Source: Megalopta genalis (taxonomy: Eukaryota > Arthropoda > Insecta > Hymenoptera > Halictidae). Taken from it: DNA of 64,000 nucleotides. Under the pieces are notes generated by a model that searched no databases, was not told the DNA's origin, and worked only from the letters and a program-made list of their open reading frames with translations. Made by a program: the position numbers and the translations under genes. Shown in pieces: positions 44,914 through 58,464 of this stretch; within the stretch, counting starts at the first letter, position 1; every line of letters starts with the position of its first letter. Location: the NCBI RefSeq assembly GCF_051020955.1, contig NC_135029.1, positions 4,426,001 to 4,490,000 on the forward strand. The letters are read 5' to 3'.

Positions 44914-47459
44914 ACGAATGTCGAACGTTACATACATTAATTTTCATATTTGGAAGGTTTATTTAAAAAGCTACGTAAAAGGTTATTTAAAAAGGCATGC
45001 TGGAAGGTTGAAAAAGTTTTATTTATAAGGCTTATCGAAGAAGTTTTATTTAAAAGTGTTCGTTGAAAAAGTTTGATTTCTGTTATGAAAAATGTCAACT
45101 TCCGGTGACATAAATTATCTTTCTTGGATGGAAATGGAAATAAAGCTTGTGTTGCAGTTATCATTTTGCTCTGTCTCACCGAGGTATATTTGTTAGGAAT
45201 ATTTGCAGATTTTTACGTACAAAATTGGCGTACAAAAAATATTATTCATTAGTAGACTCTGCAAATCTTATGCAGTTATAGTAAAACTAGACAAGAGAAA
45301 TACAGAACAGTGAAGACACGAGAATTATTTAGGAATATTGTTCAATTATTTTCAATTTATTAAAGCTGTTAAAACAAACAAAAGAACAGAATTTTATACA
45401 ACTCTTGTTCTATACAATAGTTTTTATCGATTTTCTGTATCTCATCTATTCTATGTAGAAACATTTTTTACTCGAACTTTCTTAATTTCACAGTTTCTAT
45501 ATTGCGTATCTCAGTTACTTATTGTTCCAGCCTATTCATTTTCTGCATCTAATTTCAATAATAAAAAATACGCTATCGCGTTACCTGCTGTAAGGTAGCT
45601 GGAAATTTGCAGACCTATACTCTTCAGTGAACCAGGAGCTGCTAAGATTAAATCGCAATTAACGTAATTACAATATTCAGAAGTCTACGCAAATCTGCCC
45701 ACTTACACGCGATACTTTATTATGGCATCTTAAACAATCTCGATTGCTTGTATCACGATAATTCGTATCGTATTAACTCGATTGCGACTAATCATTCTGA
45801 TAAATTGCACGGATCACGCACTGATAATTATTTCCTGATATATTGGCGATACGTTCAACCAGTTATGACAATGTAAATCACATTGTACGTGAACATGTAG
45901 TATCTAAATTCTTCTATCATGAATGTTTGACTATTTTTGCGAGCGTCACTGTAAATATTGAAATGTATGACATTATCTGTCGTATTGATTTATCGTATCC
46001 GTAAATGGTGTGATTTATATTAGACAATTGTATTGCACATATATGCGTGTTCGTAATGTATATATTAATTTATAGAGCCACAAATTAAATGAATGTTTTG
46101 CCCCGTATTGTTCTGTTCCGAAACATAAATATACAGGATGAGCTGCAAACGGTGAAACAAATGGGGTAAGGGATATTCTCCGACTCGCAGGAAATCGAAT
46201 CGACAACACATAAATTTTTGTCACTGAAAAAATCGAATTTTTTAGAAAAACGCTACAGTTCATGGAATAGGCATAACATTTGTTGAAAACTTTTATACTT
46301 GCACTGGGGTGAGTACTTTAAAATCAAACTTTGCATTTATTTACTAATATGTGTAATTATTCTGAACAAAGTAAATTGCATACGAATGAATTCATTAAAG
46401 AAAGTGACTCAGTCAATATTTGTAATACCATACATTCAGTATATAAGTAAGAAAGCATCGAAGAAATGTTTGTCTGCCTTAGAATATCCTCGTAAATTCT
46501 GAAATATTCTGGTTTTCGAAACCATGTTAAATTTCACCATGATCCTATAAGGACTAAAAATTCTTTAAAATACTATAAAAATTACGAGTATTTTAAATAT
46601 ATAATAAAATATAAAATATATGTAATATATTATATATATTGTTCCGTTGTATGACGGAACCCTTATAAATCAAGCAAGGAAAAATGTCGTCCTCGAGTCA
46701 AACATTATTGAACATCTACGTCCATCCCTGGGTAGAGGAAAATCGCCAGATGTGGATAACCCAGGGACCGAAGGCCCTAGGAAATAACGTATTTTGGACG
46801 AAGCAATCGAAATGCCAGAACACCCGTAGTAAACAATTTCGTTGAAAGCCATTTCCGTTTTCTATTCAAGTATTTCTTTTATGACCCACAGTTGGTCACC
46901 AGATGTCAATTCTAGCCGTTTTTTACGATATGCATGTTCCACCGAGAAGAGGCATTTTCCGGATCATTGTTTGCTACGGCTTATCCTTGGGACACTCGGA
47001 TTACTTCGCGGGCGTCACCCGAGGGCACGAACACTACCTGCGGGTGACCCTTAGTTTGGGGCGGTCACCTTTCTAATTTTGTACTCCAATCAGTCAGGGC
47101 GACCGTTTCCCTCACTCCTCGCAAAAAATGAATAATCCACAAATCCGACTGTCCCAAACTTAGAACACACCCACACCGAACTTACCTCCGAGAAGACACA
47201 ACACACAACATTCATTTCTTCCACCAACCCGAACACTGAATAGTCTACTCTCTAAAAATTACACTCTATATCGATGTGAAGTTGAATGTTCAAATATATT
47301 CCAAGTTAAAGAAAAGAAACTCAGCTTAGTATCCCTAGCACCTTGAAAAGTCGTAGGGAACCGCGAATATCAAATACGCGGAAAAACATATATATATTTA
47401 ATTATATATAATAATTATAATTTAATTATAAATTATAATTAAAATTATAATTAAAATTA

Positions 47460-47460
<1 letters not shown>
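44914..47460. other. Stretch with no supported gene; GC-richer block at 46.64-47.23 kb
   Basis: 45253-45376 is a GACTGCGG-family fragment. 46641-47230 begins TGTTCCGTTGTATGACGGAA (a 7-bp stem-loop), with TTATAAA soon after, and could be a solo retrotransposon LTR or promoter-like DNA. No matching second LTR or 5-bp duplication is visible. 46138 begins a CAGGATGAGC-type terminus without a clear partner. Confidence 0.35.
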
Positions 47461-47517
<57 letters not shown>

Positions 47518-47518
47518 A
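47461..47518. repeat. (AT)n microsatellite
   Basis: AT dinucleotide run, preceded at 47397-47460 by an ATTATAATTA simple repeat. Confidence 0.93.
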
Positions 47519-49489
47519 TAAAAATTACAAACAATTTAAAATAGTATAAAGATTAAAAGCATCATTAATCTATTGAAATCATTGAAGAAAGAATAAACTT
47601 GCTATATACAATACATAGCTTGCGGACAATTTTTATTTTGCAAGGAGTCTGTGTTAGTCATAATGTATTAGTTATAAATACATTATCTGTGTATTCGTAT
47701 CAATCTATTTAGAAAAGGTTAATAATATCGATTCTTTTGCTTCACAAATATTTTCAGCGATATTATTGCTACAAATGAAGTTTCGATGTTCCACCAAACT
47801 GGTTCATTCGAGTTAAAAATGTCTATAAAAAATTCCTGCACCAACTGAAAGGAATTATTAAAGTTATATCCCATCCACCGAAGGTACGAAAGCTATCCGC
47901 TTTTATGTTCATGCCCATCTCACGTTCTAACCGGTATGCATTTCTTAATTTCATTCTCGCCGTCTCGGGACACAATTATTTGTGGAGTTACGTTCGCCTG
48001 GCAAAATCAGATTATTAATGAGACGTTCCGACGTAAATTCGTGCTAAAGTGAGTGACGAACGTCCTAAGCATCCCGCATGAATAATTTCTCGAGGTTATA
48101 TCGTTAACTAGAAAATATAATTAAGCTTGTTGCTAAGATCGTCGTCGTCGGATCGCGCGACTTCCACTGTTTCCCCATCCGCCGTGCCGCGCTGCGCCGC
48201 TCTTGGAACGAACGAAATTAATCTCCGCGATTATTAAACGCGGCGTCGCGTCGATCAGAAAGGATGATAAATGCCTCTCGATAATTTTATCAGCTCGTCG
48301 CTCCGTACCGGCGCGTTGATTATAATCGATGCGGTTTTACGTCGCGGGAACACGCTTCCTTCCCTCGTTTCCATGGAACGCAACCCGGCCCCGAGCTTAA
48401 TCCTCCGATCCTGATGAAAACTCGTGTTGAGTACGTTTTATCGAGGCTAATCTTGTTGGCCGTTTATGAATGATGAAGTAGCGCGATACATCGAGCCTGC
48501 TCCGCCAATATTTAAGGCGAGCATAATACGACCTCAATGATGAATGGTAAGCCGCTTAAGATGTGTACTTCTTGCATCGCGAGCGCATGCGTTTGCCGGT
48601 TCGTCCGTGGACCGAATTATCAGTAATATCAGGGAAAACTGGGTCCGGCCGGGGATGTCTGTTTCAACCGCGCGGACAACGAGCCGCGTCGCGAGGTCAC
48701 GTTTGTGAAATTCATCGCCCGCGGTCCGCTGATCCTGACTGCGAAACAAGACTTTTTGTTCGCCTTCAATTTTTGCCGCGACACGCGGTACATTGTTTGA
48801 CGCGAAACCGCTCTGAACAAAACGTAAAAGGCTTGCTTCGGAGGCGGCTAAAATGTAGTCGCGTGTCTGTATTTCGAGAAATTTTGGCGCGCTATCGATG
48901 TGTCCGTAGGTCCGCAACAGTGAAACTTTAATGTTTGCGAACTTGTGCGATGTGAGATCAACATGTTGAGTGCCGCTTCGGTCGCATATAGATGACACTA
49001 ATTTTTAACTAGTCTTTGAAATTCATTGTTATTGCGTTATATTCGAAGAAGCCAGGATCGATGTTACTAGGATTTTTTAAAGGCGCAAGAGTTAAAAACC
49101 AATAGTTATCTCCAGTTTTGTTTTCATTAATTACCGCTCTAACCGCGGGCGATTTCTTGATTTTTCGCTGTGACATCGCGGACTGGCTTTAAGTTGTTAC
49201 GCAGATGCGTTCGGAGAATTGAATTAACCAGTTTAGCTGTTGCAATCTTTAAAAGGTATCTAAGTGACCATAATCGTAGTGTTCATTTTCTGCATATTTT
49301 GTTCAAATAAGACACTTATATAAAATTAATAATTTGATACAGAATATCAAGATATTCGTTCTTTTTAACCAGTTAGCTTTATTCGACGAGTATACTCGTC
49401 GTCAAACAATAGCTACATTACAGCGCGAAACTATAATTACAGTCGCTAAGCAAGCAAAAACAATACCGGGGAACCTATACATTTATATT
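47519..49489. other. Non-coding stretch with GC-rich island at 47.9-49.0 kb
   Basis: The island holds long frames on both strands (a minus frame of 154 codons at 48534-48998 starting at GTG, and a plus frame of 122 codons at 48563-48931), which argues for composition rather than a gene. No domain is recognised. A regulatory island is the simpler reading. Confidence 0.4.
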
Positions 49490-49705
49490 CGATGACCTAT
49501 TCGAATAAAAAATTATTTGTTATTTTTTAATAACTGCGTTTATTCGTAGCTTTTAGTCGAAGATTATTCGAATAAAAATTGATTCCAAGACATTATTCGC
49601 ATAAAATTGATTCGAAGGAATTATTCGCATAAAATTGATTCGAAGAAATTATTCGCATAAAAATTGGTTCGAAAAAATTATTCGAAATATTATTCGAATA
49701 AAATT
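49490..49705. repeat. TTCGAATAA-rich block 3 with a ~28-bp minisatellite
   Basis: TTATTCGCATAAAATTGATT followed by CGAAGAAA repeats about four to five times (49565-49690) with few changes. Flanking words match blocks 1 and 2. Confidence 0.75.
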
Positions 49706-49754
49706 TTATTTTATTATATGTTTACGTTGCTGCACTATATTATTTCTCTTAGCT

Positions 49755-49925
49755 GACGTCGATGGCAAGCAAAGACTGCCCTGTGGGGCACTGTCCTGGT
49801 TCCGTCGAAATCGAGAGCAACGAAACCACGCCTACTCAGCGCGCTCTCGCACAGAGGGAGCAAGATAGATAGTCTTTTATCTTTTTTCTGACGTCATTTG
49901 TCCTGGAGCATCACTGCCAGGGTAA
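49755..49925 (-). repeat. GC-rich dispersed repeat, inverted relative of 28700-28955
   Basis: Shares ATCGAGAGCAACGAAACCAC, TGACGTCATTTG and CTGGAGCATCACTGCC-like words with 28700-28955 in reverse orientation. Diverged. Confidence 0.5.
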
Positions 49926-50202
49926 AGTCAGCGCGCTTCCCTAGGCTGAGAACGCTTTTCCGATCTATAGAATCGTTTTCTGCAAGAACCATTTGTATAG
50001 CCTCTACGACCAAAGCGCACGGAGAGCCAAAAACAGTGAACGAAATTAGGAATTGGGAGAATTAAAAGCAGTCTTAATAAACTTAATATGTTGGCGTGTA
50101 AATAGAGAAAAACGCAACAACCCTTGGAGCGACTTGCGTTTATCATTCACACAGTGTGAATAATAAAACAATTCTGTGATTAAATTAATATTTGATCGTT
50201 CT

Positions 50203-50451
50203 TTAACACGTTCCGCGCCACGTGTACCATCGATGGTACACGCTTGCATGTTTACTTAGTGAACTGAACAAATTGTTTACAAGAAATTTAGAACCGAAGA
50301 ATCAATTTCCACCGCAAGAATGGGCGTTGATAAGTTTTTGTTACGTTGTTATGTGTACGAGAATTAATAATTGCACGTAATACATCAAGTTTTAGTAAAA
50401 TATCAAAGTGTGAAGATTCGAGTAAAAAAAGCTCGACACGGAACGTGTTAA
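50203..50451 (+). mobile_element. TTAA-flanked MITE, TTAACACGTTCCGTG family, copy 3 (249 bp)
   Basis: TTAA at 50203-50206 and 50448-50451. Nearly identical to copy 2, differing by a 2-bp deletion that breaks the long frame there and by a few substitutions (for instance CCGCGCC in the left terminus). Confidence 0.92.
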
Positions 50452-51020
50452 GCAACAACTATTTTATTTTGCATATATATCCGCAGTCTATTAATGAGTT
50501 GAATTTTGTTAAGACGTTAGAGGATCCAGTTTTCCAGACAATGAGGAGAAAGATTTATAACGCATTCGCAATTGATTAGAATGCCAAGAAAGATACGAAA
50601 ATGATAAGCTTTTTAAGTTATTGAAAAGAAACCGGAATGAAGATTTAAACAGTACGTTTTGTAAAACTGCGCGTATTGGAAAATATAAGACTCTAGGTTT
50701 CTCAGAGTTGTTGGTCAATAATCATGAAAACTACTACCTACACGATTTTTAATCGTTCGTGGCTCATAACAAAGCTTCTTTTTATTCGTTCTAACCAATT
50801 GTAATTTTTTCAAAAAGCCATCCGTATATTTTCCTGAGTGACTATAGGTCTGTTGTGTAAAGAGTAAATGTAACAGAACGAAAGATGAAACGTGACAAAG
50901 AGTAATTTAACACCGTGGTCTTGGATCAATTTTTACACGTTTTCCGTGAAGGAACCATCGTAAAATCTCGATAATGAAGTAATAAATTATACAAATTGTG
51001 TTTATATAAATTTTCAAGAA
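50452..51020. other. Interval between two MITE copies, no gene
   Basis: Starts with a GACTGCGG-family end (TTGCATATATATCCGCAGTC near 50468-50490). The remainder has short frames only. Confidence 0.4.
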
Positions 51021-51197
51021 GTTTACAAGAAATTTAGAACCGAAGAATCAATTTCCACCGCAAGAATGGGCGTTGATAAGTTTTTGTTACGTTGTTACGT
51101 GTACGAGAATTAATAATTGCACGTAATACATCAAGTTTTAGTAAAATATCAAAGTGTGAAGATTCGAGTAAAAAAAGCTCGGCACGGAACGTGTTAA
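51021..51197 (+). mobile_element. TTAACACGTTCCGTG-family MITE, copy 4, left end truncated
   Basis: Begins abruptly at GTTTACAAGAAATTTAGAAC, about 70 bp inside the family's left end, and runs to GGCACGGAACGTGTTAA at 51181-51197. It is in the same orientation as copy 3, 570 bp away, so a local duplication followed by loss is possible. Confidence 0.9.
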
Positions 51198-51539
51198 TAA
51201 CTGTTGCATGTAGTCACATCGATGTATCGAAGTGTCACTCATGATAATAGTTCGAGAGCACATCCTAACGACAACTTTCCTGAGATTGGGTCAAACGACT
51301 ACAATTTTTGCAAGATACTAGAAGGATTCGTTTACTAGATTTGTTTGTAAATCCTTTATTGATGTTTCTAATTGAAACTACAATTAATTGCAAAAACTAC
51401 ATTCGTGTCATTTGTTGTTTAATTTACTAGATCGCCTGTAAAAGAAATTTTAATATAATTGCAATTTTCCAGGATTTCGCCAATTTTTCATTCGAAAGTA
51501 AAAAAAGAAAAGCATGTTGTAAATCGTGTATTCCAAACT

Positions 51540-52680
51540 CTCAGGACAGCCCCGAAAAATGCTTGTTGAACGCATCTTTTAGTGTTTTCGTTTACGCGTC
51601 GCTTAGTCAACTGATTCTCCGAACTTCTGAAAAAAGCTCCAGCTCTTTCGATGGAATCATGAAAAAGTAATTCCGGAATATTAATAGCGGAGCCACCGTG
51701 CGACCCACACGGGATTCAGCACGTTAAAGACTCCATTATACAGGAATCTGAAAAAGCAGTGATTCCCATAATTCTTCGGAGGAGTGGTTTTTGCGAGGAA
51801 CGAGTAATCCCGTTCGGCCATTGGTAAAGCGTGTGAAACGGGACGATGGAACAGGAAGTAAAATTCATTAATTTCCCGAATGTCTTGTTGCTCCCGTGTC
51901 TTCGTTCCCTGGTCCCCATTCAGCCGATTTTCTTGCGTTCTCGATTTATCTTCCGGAGGCGAGAGATGCGCATTAATTTGCCGTTGCGCGATAAACGTAA
52001 ATATTCTCCGGCTAGCATTTATTAAATCCCGACGACGACGACGACGACGCCGCGCCGGGAGCAACCGTATCGTTTCGTTTTCATAAATCAACCCGGTGAA
52101 TATTCACGGGCAACCGGACCCGCTTATTTCTGCTCGGTTTCGAATAAAAACGGGATGATCGCGTTCCAGCGAAAGTTTGACGGGTTTTCCGCGAGAGGAT
52201 GCGCCGCGATATCGTCGGAATAGTTTCGAAAATGTTTTCGGCCCGACCTTAGCCCGCGGGAAAAGACCGACGGGAAGAACCGAAAAAACGGCGACCGGTA
52301 TCGTCGACCAGGGAACTTTCGGGAAACTGTCTGGCAACCCGCGGACGTCGGCGAAAGCAAACCCGGGCCGGGTTTTCGCGCTGGAAAAATTACGGGCAGG
52401 GATGAACCGAGCAAATGAACCGGCGCTTTTTACGGCCCTCCTTTCTTGCTTGACCGACTTCGAGGCTTTTCGGAAGCATACATATATCAGAACGTCTCGA
52501 AGAAAGACCTCGATAACGAAGACCTCGGGGTTCGGGAACAATTCGCGCGGCACTCTTTCCCCCAATTGTGCTGTGTCACGCCCGCAAACGGCTGAATAAT
52601 TCGACAGGAGAAAAGATCGCCTCGCCGCTGCGTCAATGGCAATTCACTGCTAATTATTATCGCGGGCTTCGTATTCTACT
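51540..52680. other. GC-rich island with a (CGA)n run, no recognised gene
   Basis: Both strands carry 130-150-codon stop-free frames (51681-52091 minus, 52104-52565 minus, 52177-52599 plus) with mutually inconsistent protein content and no known domain. CGACGACGACGACGACGAC at 52031-52050 lies inside. Best read as a regulatory or promoter-like island. Confidence 0.4.
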
Positions 52681-53799
52681 TTCTTCATCTAGAACCGTCT
52701 ATCGTGGAACAGTAGTTTCATATTTATCGAATGAAACATATTTTAAGTGTTTTTATGAAAAGAATTTATTAAATTATTTTTAGATGAAAAAAATTGGATA
52801 TGCTTTATTCGATTAATATAAAATTAATCGTGCTCGTAAACAAACCAAAAGTATACATATTGTGTTGCATTGTCTCGAAAAACTAAGTCAATACGAAGAC
52901 AAGATATTAACAGTATTTGCAATGTGAGATCGAGACCAACAATATAATCAGAATAGATCTAAAGCAACAATGTAAACAACAGGATCTTGGTATGATTAAA
53001 ATACTGTTAAATACAGTATTGTATTTAAATTAAATTATTATTAAATACAATACTAATATTATTATTAAATATATATTAAATACAGTAAATACAGATTTGT
53101 TTATCTTAATGAATTTAAATAATTTGAATCTTTTTAAAATTATTATTTAGAATATAAAAACAACGATCACAAGAATATAGATTTATTTTATAAAGTATGA
53201 GGTGTATTAAACGATGAAGCGTCTAAAAGTAACAAAACAGTTATTATTCGATAAGTTTATTTATTTATTTGTTCTCTTTCTGTATCCTTTTTAATCTAAT
53301 TCTTAGGATGCATCTGCATAACAAATAAAACTAGCCCGCGATATCGTGCTGAAGAAACAAAAACTCGCCCACAGTTAGAGGGCTAAAGTATTTTACTTAA
53401 TCAAATTAAAATTGAAAAGCTTAGTTTTATCGCATGAAGTACATTTTCAATATTCCTACGTTTTGCGTTTTCATGAGTAAACAGCGAATTCATTCGGAAT
53501 TTGCAATTGATTTTACTGAACTTCCTCTCCGTATTATTTTGTTCGTCGCATCTTGTTGTTTATTTGCATTACCGGATTTTTCACCAACAGCATATTTTAG
53601 CTGAAGAAAATAAAGAGAGCTATTTAAAATAAGAACTTTTGACATGAAATAAGCATTGACACGGCAAGTTTTGAAATAAAATTATAGCGATGTTTTAAAA
53701 GGGCATTTCATTCGTAACGATCCGTCGTGTCCTTTTCATAAATTCTGCAAGCAAATTCTGAGTTTAAAGCGTTAATTTAATTTGGAAAAAGGTGTCCCC
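52681..53799. other. AT-rich stretch with no supported gene
   Basis: 52990-53100 is an ATTAAATACAGTA-type cryptic repeat. No exon is supported. Confidence 0.4.
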
Positions 53800-53961
53800 G
53801 ATCTAGAAAAGGATTCATTTGAGTTAAAACGGTGAGACTATGATCAACAGAAGGATGAATTTGGAGTGCAGGAAGGTGACAGTGATCTACAAAAGGATTT
53901 AATTGGAGTGGAAGAAGATGAATATGATCCACAAGAGGATTACATAATTTGGAGTGCATAA
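53800..53961 (+). repeat. 42-bp (14-codon) acidic tandem repeat, four units
   Basis: Units start at 53800, 53842, 53884 and 53926, exactly 42 bp apart. Each begins GATC(T/C/A)A and reads D-x-(E/Q)-(K/E)-D on the + strand. Units 2 and 3 are fully open (DQQKDEFGVQEGDS, DLQKDLIGVEEDEY). Unit 4 ends in TAA at 53959, and unit 1 has an in-frame TGA at 53833 that also forms a GTGAGA donor-like word. The exact multiple of three and the strongly acidic, 14-residue periodicity suggest a decayed coding exon or a coding-like minisatellite. There is no ATG and no clear acceptor. Confidence 0.55.
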
Positions 53962-55499
53962 CCTGTGCAATGTAAACTTACGCAACGATACGATCTTAAA
54001 TGGCATGTTTTTTCGAAGCTCTACCTGATTCACAATAAAACAAACCCTTTTGTTTAATCGTGCCAAAAATGTTAACGGTTTATATTAAATAATACACAAA
54101 ATGGAACTTTATGTTATACAATAATTAAAAAATCGTTCTCTAACGTTTTGAATGTACAACTACGAAACAGCAATCTCTGCTAATTTGTAGATAACGGAAG
54201 AATTTAAAAACACTCTTATATTAGTTTCAATCGATTAAATCTATTAAAAGAAAAAATACATTTTTATTTAATCCTCATTTCATACAATCATTCTACAAAC
54301 TTTCGTATTTTGCATATGAATCCGCAGTCGACTAGTTTGTACTTCACACTACTACGTGAATATTGTGTACCGAATTGCATTTCATTAAATCGTGATGAAA
54401 GAATATTATAAATGAAAAATGACTACCATGACGAGACGTTTTAAAGATTAACGTTTATTTATCCCTTTCGTTAAACATTTACTGGCTACAAAATTCAAGC
54501 AAAAATTGATATTAAGTTAATTGTGACGAGGCCTGCAACACCTAAACTGGAGATAGGGGAAATATATCTATACGGTGTACGCCAGTTTAAATCCTGTCAC
54601 AAATAAATAAACAAACTCTTCACACTTCATGGTCAGTAATTTTTGTTTTACCGGTTTCCCGTATAAATCGTTCAATCGGATAGCAATTTTGCTCTAGTCT
54701 GAGTTTGGATTACTCCTAAATGCAAATATCTTAATATATGCTAGAACGAGCAGATGCTGTAACGAACGAAGTTCTGGAACCAATTAATTCGCCCTACTGT
54801 AGCCGGCTGCAGCCCTTATAAGTAGCACTTACAAAGTATAAAAAGAAAACACTTGGATCGTTCTACAAAAAAAGAACGTCATCTAAATTATATGAACAGG
54901 GCTTGAATAAAACCGTTAAAATTTTCTACTGCTTCTGACGTAACAGTTGTTACTTTTAATTTTTCTCTTCGAAGAAAACCGTTGTAAATCCACTGAAACT
55001 TATATTCCATATACCTTCGAAAGTGAGAGAAATCGGAAATACATAGCGTTTCTTTATTTCCCCAAATTTTTCTTTCAATATAAGCGCAAAAATAAATTAC
55101 GTACTTCAAAATCACGACTCGCTTCTATATCTATATTCATAATCTATATTCATAATAATCTATATTCATCCTGCTTCGAGTTTCTTAAACAACACTAAGT
55201 AAATTGAAATATAGTATAAACTTTCATATTTTACCTTGAAATATCTGTTCAAAATTTGTATCAATCATATACAAAATAACTGCAAAAATTGAACTTTTAC
55301 AACAGAATTCAAGTGTTAATGTAAAATTCAACATAATCCTCCTAGTGCCGACCAAAAGAGTGATGTAGTTTGGTAAAATTCCGAGAAGAAATTGCGACAA
55401 TTTCGTGAAACCTGATTAATTAGAAAATTCAAAGAGGAAGAAGCGATACAAAATAAAACTGTTATCTATTAAAAATGTTGAGAAAACAACATTTCCTCG
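53962..55499. other. AT-rich stretch with no supported gene
   Basis: 54180-54336 is a GACTGCGG-family remnant ending TTGCATATGAATCCGCAGTC. 55130-55170 has three direct copies of ATCTATATTCATAAT. No coding sequence is supported. Confidence 0.4.
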
Positions 55500-55546
55500 A
55501 GTGTAGCCAACAACGATATATCGTTGTTCGACGCTGAAAGGGTTAA
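55500..55546. mobile_element. Solo TTAACCCTTTC-type terminus
   Basis: ACGATATATCGTTG is followed by CGACGCTGAAAGGGTTAA ending at 55546, like the right end of the TTAACCCTTTCGC family. A left partner near 55317-55360 is unclear. Confidence 0.45.
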
Positions 55547-58464
55547 AACGAGAAAAGAAATGATTCAGAAGTTAAAAGTTTATTATACGACTTATAATTC
55601 ATAACACAGTTATTCATAGCACAATTACTTACAGTTAAATTGTAGTTAAATTCAAGTCCTGATTGTAAATGATTCCTGAAATTTAATGGACGCCGGTGCA
55701 GAGGAATAGCGGTGGGTGGATCTCTGTTTCTTTATGAACCTGTTGTTTGCCTCCGAGGACAGTTCAAACATATCGTACGCGACTCGGGAATCAGAGGTTC
55801 TAAATATTGCATAACAGTCTAGTCAGCGTGGGACTAGCTGAAATAGCGTTGATGGTGGAAGGAGAACAGGGAATCACGGTGACAGAGTTCCGTTTACTGA
55901 TACAACATTTAGGTAATAGCAGTTCCGATCGTTCCGTTGCAAAGACTCTACTCGGGGCGTATGGTAATGCCAAGATAAAGCGAAAATGTAGTATGAAAGC
56001 GGTCACTCAATTCGTCGCCGAATTACACGGTGTTCAAACCCTCTGCCTGTGCAATTATTGACTTTCGATCGAAACTTCAGCGAATTCGGCTGTACGAAAT
56101 TGCCGACCGGTCCCGCGGAACAGAAATTGATAGTACGCGCGTGTAAACTAGACGTGTAACGTTTCATCATTGGGTAATTAGAGGGTCGTCGGGTACGTGA
56201 CAAATGTATTTTCTTTTTTCGGGGCCAAATCATTGATCCAGGCTTCCTGATGACATCGTTTATCGGATCCGAGAGATACACGCTTGTCACTGCCGTTGAA
56301 TCACTTTTCCGACACCTAGATGAATATCTTTCATAAAATATAACACACCGGGTGTCCAAATACCTTTCCGCAAAATCTGACCAGGATATTCTACAAATAA
56401 AAATAAGAAAAAAGAAGTTATCAAATATGGGCTTTATAAGTTATAATGAGTTATAATCAAAAAAGTTATGCCTGCGTCAATTGCAAGAATTATAAACTGA
56501 ACAGAAAGATCCTTCTTCTTATTATAATTTTAGTCGTTTAAAAATAATACATACATTGAAATTTTAATATTCTTTTAATCTTACCGCTATTTTAAATCGC
56601 AACCATTTCATGACGCCATAAATGCCTAAAATAGTCTAGATATCATAGTGCAGAAAGTAATACTGATTGTGCTATCGAAAATATGATTCTACAGAGAAAA
56701 TTAAAAATGAAATTGTGAAAATTACATGGGAATATGATGGAGGACTATTAAAATAGAGGGCAACGTGTGATTCTACGTGAAAAATTAAGCTGGAAATATA
56801 AAATCGAATATTCCCTTTCGAGACTGCGTTTTGGGAAAATTCAATTTTTTTTTAATTTGCCGAGTACAGCTCTTAACCACACACACATATGGTAGCAGTA
56901 CAATCAGCAGAAGATTATTCTATTTACATACAGAAATAAGTAAAAAGTGTAACATGCAATTTTTACTGTTCAAAAACTCGTTCTCTGGTAAATCCAATTT
57001 ATGAATTTTCCAACTGTTTTTACATATCCGCATTTCGGCGAAATTCCGATATACAGGCTACTGAAACACGATCATTTCGAAAATATTTTTAACTTATTTT
57101 TTACGTGAAATTATTCTGTTTGAAACTGAACCAAACTTTTCAAAATACACCTGTTTCATCGTATTTATATATATAAACTCACATAAACGTTTAGCAGCGT
57201 TTAATATTCAAGAGGATTAAAAAGTGTTGCATCTTCGAGATATTTTAATTAAATTATTTATTAGACCGTTTAATCGTCACGAAAATATTTTATTCGCAAA
57301 TATATAAAATTATCGGTTCTCATTAGAATCCAAAATAGAAGATGTTTAAACTGAAAATTATATTTTTTAATCTAATTGCGTAATGCCACGCGAGGATATT
57401 TTCAGAATTAATTATCCATTGCTTGAAATAAAAACATCTGCTTTTTCCCATCAAAAATAATTGGAGGTGTTATAGCTGGAAGGAGTTTCATAAAATCTAT
57501 CGGTATAATAAATAAGTTATTCCCACCACCCATTGATTTAATTGCTATGGATATATTAAATATACATACAATTTAAAAATCTAAATACAGTAACTCACTA
57601 GAACTACTTTTCAAAATTTAATTTCATTATTAGCAACACGCGGAGTTCAATCTTTCAATCAATTGTGATTTCGTCGCTATTTTATATCTAGAAATCGATA
57701 TTTGCTGATTCCGAGTTCTACAAATTTTCGATATCCACATAAAAAATTCGGACCTTATAGAGCGAACATAATCTCGTAATCTCCAAGTAAACAAAATCGT
57801 TTGTGTGATCGATGCAGAGTAGGTCTGGAGAGCTATTTAAACCTACTAATAATATTGCATCCACACAACAGAACTGTAGGCCTGACAGTCTTCTCGTTAA
57901 TGTATGTTACACCTGCAGCGGTGTGAACTCTGCTTTGCATTTCCTCCTCGTGTACTATCTATAGTAATGAGTTTTCCGAACAATTACAGAGAAAATCTGT
58001 ATGCAAATGAGTTAGTTGCTTATCAGTGTTAAGCGATACTGAAGTAGCGTAATATCCTTGATACGCGCGCACCACGCAAACAATAACAACATCGCCGTGT
58101 TATTCAACTTTTCTGTATTATAGCGTGCAGTTTCTTGTACGGAACAATAATTCGAAGTAATCTTCTTACTAATTACACATCGACTTAAATCCTTCCCGTA
58201 CCATTGTCTTCGCAGTTACAATAATTAGAGCCTTTTTATTACAATAATTTCATAGAAGCGCATGAAAATTAATGTTTATTACGTAGCTATATTTTACTTG
58301 AATTTTATTTAGCAAGAATTTTGTCTTGACTTAAAGGAACGGAATAACTTTCATATTGAACTGATTAAAAGGGGGTTAAATGTTAATGAATATTTGACGA
58401 AATTCTTGGAAATCATTGTTCAGTAATTGTGATTTATATTTATGACTTTTCTCGTTGTTCGCAG
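55547..58464. other. Stretch with no supported gene, possible intron
   Basis: 55680-56330 is GC-richer, with short frames on both strands without known domains. 56345 begins an ACACCGGGTGTCCAAATACC terminus resembling insect DNA-transposon ends, without a visible partner. It ends in a pyrimidine tract and GCAG at 58461-58464. Confidence 0.35.

Noticed and set aside
46641..47230. Possible solo LTR beginning TGTTCCGTTG
   Set aside because: No second copy, no 5-bp target duplication and no clear CA terminus could be found.
48534..48998. 154-codon minus-strand frame
   Set aside because: Starts at GTG, is overlapped by a 122-codon frame on the other strand, and shows no recognisable motif.
52104..52599. 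Frames of 140-153 codons on opposite strands
   Set aside because: Overlapping long frames on both strands in GC-rich DNA with no ATG context, no known domain and no splice-site support; composition explains them.
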